A stretch of 64,000 nt of DNA from Ottelia alismoides (taxonomy: Eukaryota; Streptophyta; Magnoliopsida; Alismatales; Hydrocharitaceae), in contig JAZKJV010004142.1 of the NCBI GenBank assembly GCA_037367405.1, positions 124,001 to 188,000 of the forward strand, read 5' to 3'. Position 1 is the first letter of the stretch. Each line of letters opens with the position of its first letter. Below are positions 43,002 to 53,500 of this stretch, one piece after another. Position numbers and translations under genes: made by a program. The notes under the pieces are model-generated. The model was not told where the DNA came from. It saw only the letters and a program-made list of their open reading frames with translations, and ran no database searches.

Positions 43002-44945
43002 CTATGGCAATCGCAAGGTACCAGCGACATAGGGTAGCGTTTCTCCTTCACCACGAACGACGGATCGCTCCACTCCGTTGCGACGCTCTTTGATGATCAC
43101 CTTGAATGGTTTACCGGAGTAGCACACTTCACCGAAAAACGCGAAGACCGACGCGTCCTCGGTAACAAACATCGGGGCGATTTCGCCAGCTGTGGTTGTA
43201 TAAGAGAATCCACCCAACACTTCGCTTCGTCCGCTACTTGTGGTTCTCAATAGCGTGCCTCCCCGTTCGGTTTTGTAACCAAGAATCCACAAGTCGCCGC
43301 CATGGTTGGATATGTGTAGCCCTTCATTTTCGACGTTCAGCTGGCGAGCCCAAACCTTCTGCTCGTTGAGTTCCAGGTTGTTGGTCGTCACATCTTCCAT
43401 AAAGAGCTTCCCACCACGGGCTTTATCAGTGAACCACATACGATTAGCGCCTAAACTCTTGAAACAGACCGTTCTGGAAGTGTCTACTTCGATTCCGCCA
43501 TTGATCGATGAAAGATGTTCAATGTGGATGCTTGGGCTTGTACCATCGGTCACCCTGAAGTCGGGGCTGACTTGTTCGTTGTAATCGACCCAACCGCCTG
43601 TGCCGAGGATACGGCTGACGTTTCCTCGAAGTTCAATTGTCGATTCAATGCGAAAAAAACCTGGCAGAAACACCGTTGACGCGCCCGAATCCACGGCTCG
43701 CTGGATTGCAGCCGCAGAGTCACGAGTGCCAGTAGGGTCCGCACCGAATTCAACCACATTAGCCCACTTCGAGACGGGCTCATGATTCGCTGCCGGTGGT
43801 TCGGGTACAGGTATTGGCTTAAAAGCAGCATGGCTTTCGAACAAAGATAGCGGCCGTTTTGAGGAATAGCCGCTAATGTTAGGCCCTATTCCTTCCAGTT
43901 GCTCATCGCTTTGTAGACGGTAGGCGGCCGATTGGTCTGGCGTCTGCAAGCTTACAATCGCACGTTGATAGCCTTTCGTCCGTAAATCACGAACATAGAT
44001 GTGACCACTATTGAAATTGAGAATAGCAGGATGCCGATCGGTACCAGGCAGGCCTTCCAAAATGGAACCTACTATCGCAAAAGTACCATATGTCTTGATC
44101 GCGGGCGATTTGTTGCGACTGTGAAGGCCTCGTATCGAGATCGCTTGCCCTTCATTGATGAAGCCTGCTTCCACTTGATTGTTCAAGCTAATGGATTCAA
44201 AGGTTTGGCTGTTGACCGCACGGCCCGTTTTGATTCCAATTCGAAACCCGTCCACCGCGCAATTCTTGACAAGCAGAGGGCCATTCATGTCCTCGTAACT
44301 GAGGTCTAGCCCAATGGCTGCATGTGAAGTTCGATCTACGAAGCGACAGTTGCGAACGGCGCCGTAGTTGTTCGAGTAGAACTGCAGAGCAATTGCGCCA
44401 GCATTGTTTTCACCAATGTCGAAGGTGATGCCTTCAATATAGTTGTGAAACCAATCGGCCGAACCGAACCCACCGCACCACATGATGCTCTGAGGATTCT
44501 TCGAGTCAGAAAAGGCTCCATCTTTGAGTCTAATTGTCGTTTTGCTTGGGTTCTTCCCCTGAATCCAATTGTGCCCCCAAGCATCACGTCCGCTTGAGTG
44601 CTTCTTGGACCATCGAATGGTCTTCGATACGACGTATTCTCCTTCGGGGAAATACAATACGCGATGCTGCCCCATAAGGTCATCGATTGCCGTTTGGATT
44701 GCTTGTGTATCGTCAGAGTTGCCATCACCTTTTGCGTTATACGGTGGTAACTTGACATTGATCACCGCGTCGCAACGGGGAAACGCAACATCAGTTAGTC
44801 CATCGAGATTGGCGCCAGCGCTTTGACCAAGCACAACTTGTTCGCTCGGCAACCTTACGAAAGCAATGAGTACAACCACAAAAACAAAACGCGAAAGTTC
44901 AGGAAAGAGAATCCGCACGGTATAAAGTCCCGACCTTTTAAACAA
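43002..44945 (-). CDS. exported pectate-lyase-like (Pectate_lyase_3) beta-helix protein, two domains
   Basis: This 647-residue protein has a hydrophobic N-terminal segment (VFVVVLIAFV) before QSAGANLDG. The first Pectate_lyase_3-type domain opens VINVKLPPYNAKGDGNSDDTQAIQ (split VINVKLPPYN + AKGDGNSDDTQAIQ, about 61-84) with YFPEGEYVVSKTI. A second opens with VVEFGADPTGTRDSAAAIQ near residue 396, with FLPGFFRIESTIEL. The family holds glycan-cleaving or tail-spike-like beta-helices. Catalytic residues cannot be fixed by eye. It is the last of three same-strand genes, 9 bp after the SDR. Confidence 0.82.
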   Translation of the reverse strand: MFKRSGLYTVRILFPELSRFVFVVVLIAFVRLPSEQVVLGQSAGANLDGLTDVAFPRCDAVINVKLPPYNAKGDGNSDDTQAIQTAIDDLMGQHRVLYFPEGEYVVSKTIRWSKKHSSGRDAWGHNWIQGKNPSKTTIRLKDGAFSDSKNPQSIMWCGGFGSADWFHNYIEGITFDIGENNAGAIALQFYSNNYGAVRNCRFVDRTSHAAIGLDLSYEDMNGPLLVKNCAVDGFRIGIKTGRAVNSQTFESISLNNQVEAGFINEGQAISIRGLHSRNKSPAIKTYGTFAIVGSILEGLPGTDRHPAILNFNSGHIYVRDLRTKGYQRAIVSLQTPDQSAAYRLQSDEQLEGIGPNISGYSSKRPLSLFESHAAFKPIPVPEPPAANHEPVSKWANVVEFGADPTGTRDSAAAIQRAVDSGASTVFLPGFFRIESTIELRGNVSRILGTGGWVDYNEQVSPDFRVTDGTSPSIHIEHLSSINGGIEVDTSRTVCFKSLGANRMWFTDKARGGKLFMEDVTTNNLELNEQKVWARQLNVENEGLHISNHGGDLWILGYKTERGGTLLRTTSSGRSEVLGGFSYTTTAGEIAPMFVTEDASVFAFFGEVCYSGKPFKVIIKERRNGVERSVVRGEGETLPYVAGTLRLP

Positions 44946-44954
44946 TTTGAAATT

Positions 44955-45743
44955 CTACTTGGTGGCCATCGACTTCATGACATTTCCCATGATCATGACT
45001 CTTGCCCACCTTGGCAAAGGAGCCATCGAGTAAACCAACAGTTTCGATAGAAACCCGGGCAAGACGGTAGTTCGGTGCCCCAACGCACGCAATATTTCAG
45101 GAGCGATTGCTGCCGGATCAAGAGCACTTCCCATTTTCAATCCAGCACGATCTGCAAATCCCGTTTTCGTCGGGCCTGCCGCAACTGCCAGTATATCAAT
45201 GTTTCTGGAACTAAACTCAACTCGAATACCCTCTGCAAGAGTCTGTACATAGGCCTTGGTTGCGGAGTAATGTGCGCTCCATGGTGTTCCTTGAAAACTG
45301 ACAATCGAGCTGAGAAGGATCATTCCCGCTTGATCTCGCTCACGGAATCGATTGCCAAATTGCCAACACAGTTCGAGCACTTTACGGCAATTGACGTCCA
45401 GCATCTCCAATTCGGTCTCAATCGGATTGTCGAGGAAAGCACCTGATGTGCCAAACCCAGCGGACGCAATCAAGAGCCCAACATCGATTCCTACTGTGGA
45501 ATCCACGACGACTTGGACGGCGTCTTGATCGGCGAGATCGACTACCAGAACTCGACAACTAATTCCGTTGTTAAGCCTGCGAAGCTCTTCCGAAAGCTGA
45601 TCTAGGGCTGCGACGGACCTTCCAACCAAAACCAGACTCAGCCCGGCCTTGGCAATTTGTTTCGCCAATTCGCGTCCGATTCCGGAAGATGCTCCCGTGA
45701 TAACTGCCCAAGGTCCGTACTTGGCTTTGAAAAGTTCTGTGTT
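44955..45743 (-). CDS. short-chain dehydrogenase/reductase
   Basis: About 262 residues from the ATG at 45743; two nearby in-frame starts would overlap the upstream gene. The classical cofactor motif TGASSGIG is at about 16-23 and the active site reads LLSSIVSFQGTPWSAHYSATKAY, giving Ser, Tyr and Lys at normal SDR spacing. The C-terminus (VYSMAPLPRWARVMIMGNVM) is hydrophobic and may touch the membrane. It resembles SDRs acting on lipid-like substrates, which fits its neighbour with a sterol-carrier domain. The exact substrate is unknown. Confidence 0.88.
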   Translation of the reverse strand, partial: NTELFKAKYGPWAVITGASSGIGRELAKQIAKAGLSLVLVGRSVAALDQLSEELRRLNNGISCRVLVVDLADQDAVQVVVDSTVGIDVGLLIASAGFGTSGAFLDNPIETELEMLDVNCRKVLELCWQFGNRFRERDQAGMILLSSIVSFQGTPWSAHYSATKAYVQTLAEGIRVEFSSRNIDILAVAAGPTKTGFADRAGLKMGSALDPAAIAPEILRALGHRTTVLPGFLSKLLVYSMAPLPRWARVMIMGNVMKSMATK

Positions 45744-45762
45744 CATAGATTCCATCAGAGAA

Positions 45763-47085
45763 TTAGGGAAAACACTTACCAAAAGCGGCCAGAAGTCGAG
45801 GGTTGCCTTGGATACGAATCTGGAGCGTAAACAGTAGCCAGCCGATCGAAGCCTCCTTTCGCAACAGTCGAAGCCAGCCGCGCGATGTCGCAGTGATTCG
45901 CACGTCGCACTCCCCGTTGATTCCTTCGATCACATCGATCTTCTCATTCTTGATTTCCACCGTACATTTTGCAGTTTCAGTGCCAGTGAAATGAAAATGG
46001 TACCTAGCCGAAAGTCCTTTTGACTGACCTGGTTGAAAGCCGTGACGCATGAGTCGGATGAAGGATCGAATGGAAGTCGGTCGCAGCACCGCGCCCACAT
46101 GCTTTACGCGCTTGTGCGGAAATCGCTTCTTGACATAGTCCTCGGCATCCGATCGCGGTTGAACGTAAACCGTCTCAACTTTTGCCTGGAGAGGCTTAAC
46201 GATTCGAGTGAGAAAACCACTTCGATCGTCAACAAAAGGGCGTAAGACATCTTCGCCCGCAGGACAAACACTCAAACAGTAAGCGGCTTTGTAACTTGGG
46301 CCAAACGACAGCGATTGCCACATTGAAACGCTCTCGCCGTCACTAACTTTTTCGCGATATTCGGTGGGATGGGAACTACCGGCTATGGCTTCCACCCAGT
46401 CTGTGAAGCCGGTCATGAACTCCCGATAATTGTGTGAATAGCACGACGAGAAATTGAATTCGCCTTCGGAAGAAATGGCGCCAACAGGGCAGGCCGCGAC
46501 GCACAATTTGCAGTTTACGCAAGGATTGTACTCAATCGGACTTCCTTCTTCAGTGACGTCAAGGTTCGTAAGCACTGTGCCCAGAAGGATAAAGCTACCG
46601 AACTTGGGATGAATCACGTTGCGATGAAGCCCCATCTTTCCCAAGCCTGCAGCCACGGCCAACGTCTTTAATGAGATAGTCCAAATCTTGCCGGGGAATC
46701 GCTCCATCTCCATTGGAAACGCCATAGGCGGGTTGACGGCTCTGACTCCTTTTTCGGCCAGCACAGATACGATACGCCTCGCAACTTCATTAACCTCGTC
46801 GCCAGTTTCGTGGAACTCATGATTGGCCACATTTCGAGCTGGACTTCGGACTGAGTCCGGATTCATGCGACACACAATACAAATCAGCGCTCGCGTCTCG
46901 GGAAATATCCGCAAAATGTCTTCTCGCTCGTCGTCCAATTCCCTCCGCTGCAATCGGACGAAGCCAACATCGGCTGCCCCACAATCCAAACAAATTTGCC
47001 TCAGTTCACAACTACTGATACTGGCGGACAGGCTTGGTCTCGGCTGGTTTCGCAGAGCTACAACGGTTGGATGATCCTGCTGCAT
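45763..47085 (-). CDS. QueG-like iron-sulfur oxidoreductase fused to an SCP2 lipid-binding domain
   Basis: This 440-residue protein has an N-terminal part like epoxyqueuosine-reductase-type proteins, with LGKMGLHRNVIHPKFGSFILLG (split LGKMGLHRNV + IHPKFGSFILLG) near 148-169. A ferredoxin site CVNCKLCVAACP is at 189-200, and a second, shortened pair CLSVC at 270-274 suggests an incomplete second cluster. Residues about 359-440 match the sterol carrier protein 2 pattern (FTGTETAKCTVEIKNEKIDV). Fusion of a redox module to a lipid-binding domain suggests reduction of a hydrophobic substrate. It starts an operon with the SDR and is divergent from the HxlR regulator. Confidence 0.85.
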   Translation of the reverse strand: MQQDHPTVVALRNQPRPSLSASISSCELRQICLDCGAADVGFVRLQRRELDDEREDILRIFPETRALICIVCRMNPDSVRSPARNVANHEFHETGDEVNEVARRIVSVLAEKGVRAVNPPMAFPMEMERFPGKIWTISLKTLAVAAGLGKMGLHRNVIHPKFGSFILLGTVLTNLDVTEEGSPIEYNPCVNCKLCVAACPVGAISSEGEFNFSSCYSHNYREFMTGFTDWVEAIAGSSHPTEYREKVSDGESVSMWQSLSFGPSYKAAYCLSVCPAGEDVLRPFVDDRSGFLTRIVKPLQAKVETVYVQPRSDAEDYVKKRFPHKRVKHVGAVLRPTSIRSFIRLMRHGFQPGQSKGLSARYHFHFTGTETAKCTVEIKNEKIDVIEGINGECDVRITATSRGWLRLLRKEASIGWLLFTLQIRIQGNPRLLAAFGKCFP

Positions 47086-47109
47086 GGCTTATCACCTGAT
47101 TCATTAATA

Positions 47110-47151
47110 GCACTTGCAAAATGCAAGTGCTTCACTTGCAGTTTACAAGTG
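47110..47151. promoter_or_regulatory. two palindromic operators in the HxlR/oxidoreductase divergent region
   Basis: At 47110-47130 the arms are GCACTTGCA and TGCAAGTGC around AAA, a perfect 21-bp palindrome. At 47133-47151 the arms CACTTG and CAAGTG lie around 7 bp. A third half-site CAAGTT follows at 47155-47160. The sites lie centrally in the 139-bp gap between the HxlR gene and the oxidoreductase operon, where an autoregulated HxlR dimer would be expected to bind. Confidence 0.75.
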
Positions 47152-47224
47152 ATACAAGTTGAGTCAAGATGGATCAATCAAATTGTCGCAAGGAGAGTGT
47201 TACTTTTTGGCTAGGTGACTTTCA

Positions 47225-47578
47225 ATGAAGCGAGCAAAACACAAACGATCGCCATGCCCAGTCGCATGCACGCTCGATATTGTTGGGGACAAGTGGACGT
47301 TGCTGGTCATTCGCGACATGCTGTGCGGGCGACGTTACTTCAACGAGTTCTGTCGATCGCCGGAACGTATTGCCACAAATATCTTGGCAGATCGCTTACA
47401 AAAGCTGGTGGAGCAGAAGCTTGTCGAAAAGTTTGCCGATTCTGGCGAGCCAGCCCGGGAGGCATATCGGCTGACCAATAAGGGGACGAGCCTCAAGCCC
47501 GTATTGGAGGCTGTTGCACAGTGGGGGTTAACCAATATCGAAGGAACGGACGCGAGGATGAAACTCGTGAGTGAATGA
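47225..47578 (+). CDS. HxlR-family winged-helix regulator
   Basis: This 117-residue protein has the HxlR/DUF24 layout. CPVACTLDIVGDKWTLLVIRDM opens the domain (split CPVACTLDIV + GDKWTLLVIRDM), with the Cys that many members use for redox sensing. RYFNEFCRSPERIATNILADRL forms the recognition region (split RYFNEFCRSP + ERIATNILADRL). The wing reads AYRLTNKG. It is divergent from the QueG-like/SCP2 gene, with palindromes between them, so it probably controls that operon and itself. Its stop touches the convergent stop of the giant gene with no base between. Confidence 0.93.
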   Translation: MKRAKHKRSPCPVACTLDIVGDKWTLLVIRDMLCGRRYFNEFCRSPERIATNILADRLQKLVEQKLVEKFADSGEPAREAYRLTNKGTSLKPVLEAVAQWGLTNIEGTDARMKLVSE

Positions 47579-50500
47579 CTACCAGCTTTCCGATCCGAAA
47601 ACTTCATCCAACAGTCGCAGTCTCTTCCGAGCTACTGATTCCAGTTGGTTATCTGGTTCAGACTCACGCTCGAGATTCGAACGGAGTGAACTTGTGTTGA
47701 TTGAAGCCGATAGAGGCGAATAAGATGAGGCTGGGCCAGGTTGAGTCGTGGCTTTTAGCGGGCTGACTGTAGCCACGAGGCTCGAAGATTGTTGATCCTT
47801 TGGTCTGGTAACTGTAGGCGGAGTGTTGGGCAACGTCAAAAAGCCAGCCAATTCACTCGGTGTCGGGTTGGTGCTGTCGACAATCGACATCGCGCCCGCT
47901 CCACCGCCAATCACTGTACCTTCATTGGCACTGCCCGCAGCAGGAATCGAAATAACACGAAGCGTTCTGCCGGCGTTAATGCTATTGCGAACGGCGGTCA
48001 GATCTTGAGTCGTAACGAAACCGTTTTTGTCAATGTCGCGAGGGTTGCTGACGGTGGCAATTCCCAGTGGCAGCACACCGCTTTGGTCGGTTGTCGTCAC
48101 AAAGAACGCTCCACCGATCACGGTACCGTTGACCTCTCCCTGTAGATGACCGATATAGAAGACCTGCGTGCTTTCCAAGCCCGTTTGAGTGCCGCCAATA
48201 ACTTGAATCTGCAACCATCGATTCGCAATCGCATTGTCATCCCACTCGATGCGCACTCGGGCAGGAGTGGTTCCGGTTCCCGGTGTCACAAAGATTCCCG
48301 TCGGGGCAGGGGCCGATCCCCAACTGCTCGGCGGATTGGCATTCTCATTGAAAAGTCCCGTTGGACTCATGCGGAACACAAAGTTTGAGGTCGTCAAACT
48401 GTTTGCCGTCAGGCCTGCGACATCGAGAACCAGTCCGTTAATTCCACGTGTGGTATTGATTAGATTGGTGTAACTCAGTTGCCGTGAACTCGGACCTGAT
48501 TGAGCGAGGACCTTAATCGGATCCAGCGCTGCCGGAACATTGTTGCCTCCTTGCGCAAAACTGGAACTTCGATAGTAGACCCGCTGGTTAGGAATATGCA
48601 CCAGGGCATTAATCGAAAACGTGATGGTCGTACTGCCTGCTGCATCAGTCGCTGTGAGCTGGACGATTTGGTTTACCAGACGTGTTGTTGGCGTAAAGGT
48701 CCAATTCCAGCTTCCATCATTGTTCCTGACCACGTTGCCGAGTGTAGCGGTTAAAGCAAAGGTTTCTGGCGAAACACTGGTCCAAGTTCCATTGTTGATG
48801 AGGTTGGTAAGTACATTGCCTTGGACTGCAGTGGAACCTACCGAAAGCGTCGGCGCGATTGGGGCTTGAACCATCAAGAATGCGTTTGCGGTAGCCATGC
48901 TTAGCGAATTGGCAGAAAGTTCTTGTGGCAATACAGATGTGCCTTCTAACAGTTCATCAGCGCGATCCCAAGCACGGAAAGTAAGACTATTGATCAAGCC
49001 GCTGGTGCCAGACTGAGGAACAAAGCGTAGCCTCGTATTCGCATTGGACGCCAACAACAGGATTCGACCACCTGTCAATGCTGGAGCCACCGGTTGGAAA
49101 TTCATACCATCAAGCGCATATTCCCAAACTCCGCCCGAAACACCTGCAGACGAAACTGCGATTCCTTGCCCCGGCCCATCCGCATCGACGATCTGATTAT
49201 TGATCAACTGTGCAATCGTCAAGCCAGTGTTGGCGGCACTGGTGATGTTGCTGAGAATCGTTGGAAGTGCGTTGGCGCCGAACAATTGCGGTGCGGTGTT
49301 CTGGATGACGCGAAACTCTCTGACATAGTTGCCCCCAGGTAATCCGTTGCCGTCGCCGTCAATGCGATTCCCCGCCAGATCGTATAGCGAAGTGGCTATC
49401 GTTCCAAAGACGGTGATGCGATAAAGTCCAAGGGGCAATGTGCTGGTACCGTTACCGCCATCCAACGCACCAATAACTAACTGCAAACTGTTTTGGCCCG
49501 GAGCGTATGCTGGTCGCAATGGATACAGCACATCATCCGCATCACCGAACAGATTGTTCGCCCCCGCCGATCTCAATTCGTAAGCCGCTGGTGATCGAGC
49601 ATCGATCGGGTTGACCTCTTCGCTAAAGCTAAACTGCAAGTTGTTCAGCGCGAGGGCTGTCACCCCCGAGGCATGAATGGCAGCAGGCACAGATGCGACC
49701 AAAGTTGGCGACTGGACATCGAGACTATTGCCACGAAACTCATAAACGCCCAAGTCGGTGATGCCTGGCACCAACTGGAACCCAACAGCTCTTGGACCAG
49801 TTAGATTGGCTGCTCCATCGAAGCCGGTTGCAAGATGGATATCGCGGTTGTTTCCTCGCGAGATACCAATCGTCGGTGTCAGGTTGGTATTGCCAGGACC
49901 ATAGTTGAATGTCACTTCGCCCGTCGCAGCCAGAGTGATCGAGAAGTTGACATCACTGTTATCGGCCTTGTTAGTCGCATTCCAGCGAATCGTGGTCACA
50001 CCGCTGACAGTGTTGTCGATAAAGATATTGTCTTCTGGGGCGCCATCGGTACGCAGATCATCCCACAACCCCGCGATTCTGACCCACTCTGCCAACTCCG
50101 CTGTCGTGTTGGTAAAGTCAGCCAAGCTGTTCTCGAACGCGCTGATTTGTAGCATGCCATTGGAAGTGACCCACACCGTGTTATAGTTGGTCCCAAAAAG
50201 CGGGAAGGCGAAGGGTAAGTTCAGAGACCAGAGTCCATTGTCGGCTCGCCAGTTCTGAGCTGTGCCCGACAAGCTAAAGTTTGGCTGGGGCGATGTCTGG
50301 ATGTAACGCTGAGTTCCAGTGTTGACGGTACCTGGATCGTCACTGCGACTCAGTCCATCGATGTCCGTCGGGACACCTTGCCAGGTATGCCCGCGATCAA
50401 TGGCTGGTGAGTTGCGTGTGACGTAGAAGTTGTCATCATTGCCACCGTGAACGTTGCCACCTGCCGTAGTTACGTATCCGAGGACATTGTCCGCGCCATC

Positions 50501-53500
50501 GATATCAACAAACCCCGGGGCACCTGTGAGACTGTTGGCATCTCGTGACGAAGCCGTTTGCCAGTCTGTTAAAGTCTTGCGGGTCACCCCATTCCACAAA
50601 CCGATGTTGGCATTGGGGTTGTCGCTGACATGCATTAGGTTGTAGTCGCTTTGGAATCCGACTTGGCTATCGTTGGCCACTGATACGGCGTTACCCGACA
50701 GTACCCACACGATGTTATTGATCAACTGGTTATTGCGGGCGCCACCTTCCAAGCGGATGCCATCCCCGACGGTTTGATAGATGGTGTTGTTGATGTAGCG
50801 CGCGGTGCCAGCTCCGCTGAATGGGTTTTGGATCGACAGACCACGATTAGTATTGGTATAGATGACATTGTTGCTGAGGTTACCGAAGAACTGACTGCCG
50901 GTTTGAACGCCAATCGAGTTCGAGTAGATAAAGTTACCATCGATGTTGGCAAAAGCATTGGGCGCGACACCAACCGATGAATTTCCATAAATTCGATTGC
51001 CGCTCAGCCGAGTGGGGTTTGGACCAGTGCCACTGAAGGCATCGGCTCCAATGTGGTTGTTGTAGATGCGGTTATTGGTTATCACCGAACCACCATTGGC
51101 GATGATGCCGCGGTCGCCTGGGCCCGAATGGCCGAAGACATCGTTGTCGGTGACCTCGATGCCAGAACTATTGACGGAGATACCCCAAGTTAAATTGTTG
51201 CGCACTGAATTGCGGCGAATGACCAATGGCGCCGCATAGATTTCGCCTGTGGCAGTTATGCCCTGTTGATTGCCGTAGATGGCATTGCTTTCGATGAGGC
51301 TACCGGCAGGCGGTTGCGATATGCCAATGGCACCATGATCATAAATCTCGTTGCCAATAATTTGATAGCCGGTACTTGTATTGATACTAGCGGCATCAAA
51401 CAAGATTCCATGAGCCTGATCGTCGGACACCTGCCCACCTGGCAAGCCATAGAAGCGACTGCTGGTAATCGTCCACCCAACGTTGCCTGTCCCGACGCGA
51501 AGTCCAGCGTTGAGGTTGGCATACAAGTGCGAATTAGTGATCGTATTGGCATTGGAACTGCCATTGGCTACGAAGATTCCATCTTCGCCTCCGGTCAACC
51601 GCAGGCCGTTAATCGTCACTCCATCGGCACCGGTAAACTCGATGACCCGCATAGAATCGTTGGTGTTCCCACGCGTAATCGTGGCCGGACTGTCCAAGCT
51701 GGCCAAGAAGGTGACGCCCGAATCTTCCTGCCCCAATTGGATGTTGCGATAGCTCCGGTAGTTACCACCGATCAGTTCAACCACATCGCCTGCGTCCAGA
51801 TCATACGCAGCCACCAATCCGGAGAGCGAACGCATCGGCTGGTCAATGCTCTTGCCGTTATTTCGATTGTCGCCCGAGGGACTGAGGAAGTAAGCCTGTC
51901 CGTTGCCTGCTACCGAGAACGATTGAGGCGAAGTGCTCGATATCGCGCCATTGGCTCCAATCGCGCGAGTACGGATCCGATAGCCATTGGATTGTGGGGC
52001 GTCGTTGGGAACAGTCCAGTTGAAACTGGCATTGCCCCAGCGATCCACTGGCACAGCCTGAGCACCAGGAATCGGCGTCCAGGCCTCGCCGCCATTGCTG
52101 CTGAAGTCCAACGCCACAGTCGGCGCAGCCATGCCCAAAGGCGATGCCTGAAAGACTTCGATAGCGGCGATCGTGGCGGGAATACCCGAAACATTGACCA
52201 GTTCTAGAGTCAGCCCTGCTCCACCAGTGGTCACGATGTTCGTAAATGTTTCGGCAGTGGCTCTGAAACGCACCGAACCTGCCGCTTGGAAGATGTCGTA
52301 GTTGCTGCGCACGGTCACGCCATTGATACGAATATCAAAGCGCCGCGCACCGATGGTCGTCCATTCATGTTCAATGAAATGCAGACGCACAGAATAACTA
52401 CCATCGGCCAGTGGCAGCGTCATCGCCACACGCAAACCTGGATTGAAATCGGTGGTCGTGTAAGTTCGATAAACTTCTTCCGGTGGTGGATCGACGACCC
52501 CGCTGCGATCAATCGTGGCCGTCGCTAGCGCGGTATTGAGGGGGCCAGCAAATCCCGTCGTGGTTACGCGACTAGCCGGTTGCCAGCGGCCTGCCGCCAA
52601 AGAACCACCATTGACGAGCAAAGTTGGCTGGATGTTGCGCAGCCCATTGGTGTTGACCGCGATCGGCACGGATTGACCGCGTTCAAACTTCTCCAGGCCT
52701 TGGGGTGAGAGTACTTGTACCAACTGCGGTGCACTCGTCTCGGCCAGGATGCTGCCGGCCGAACCACCCAGATTAATACGCCCGCCATTGGGCAGTGGCT
52801 CCAGCGCGTAGGCCGTATTGGGATTGCCACGATCCATCGCCGGCGAGAAGGCTTGCACACTGAAGTTATCATCTGCCCCATAGTCGATATTGCTTTGCGC
52901 GTTGAAACCTAGCTGGTTATCGGGTCCATCGAGATCCACAAACAGCGGATTCTCAAAGACGCTGTGCTGGTCCATGCCAACTTCATAGTACCAGTCGGCT
53001 GCATCATTGAAGTCCGTAGCTTCCCAGCGCGCGATCTTGCCTGTACCCGTGCGATGAATCAGGTTGTAGTTAGTCACAAATCCACGCGTCGTACTGGCAT
53101 CCACGTTGTAGGCATAGCCCTGGCCAACTTGGATGATGTTATTCTCGATCAGGATGTTATTGGTTCGGAAATCAGTTATGCGGAAAGCATCGCCCGCACC
53201 CTGAATGCCCGCAGCTTGAATGATGGTGTTCTGGCTGAAGGTTGGGACACCGCCGTTGTAACCTGCGCCTGACAACAGGAACCCCGCCGTAGAGTTGTTG
53301 ACGAGGTAATTGTTACTGAGCGTGCCATTGAACCCAAATCCTGTTTCGATACCGACATTATTGTTGTAGATGCGATTGTTGCGGGTAACCGTGCCTGCAC
53401 TAGCGAATAGGCCAGTGCCGCTGTGACTAAAGACACGGTTGTTTTCGACCAGCGAATTAGAAACGTTCAAGCCAGTGGTTCCACCGCGAAGAATGTTCTG

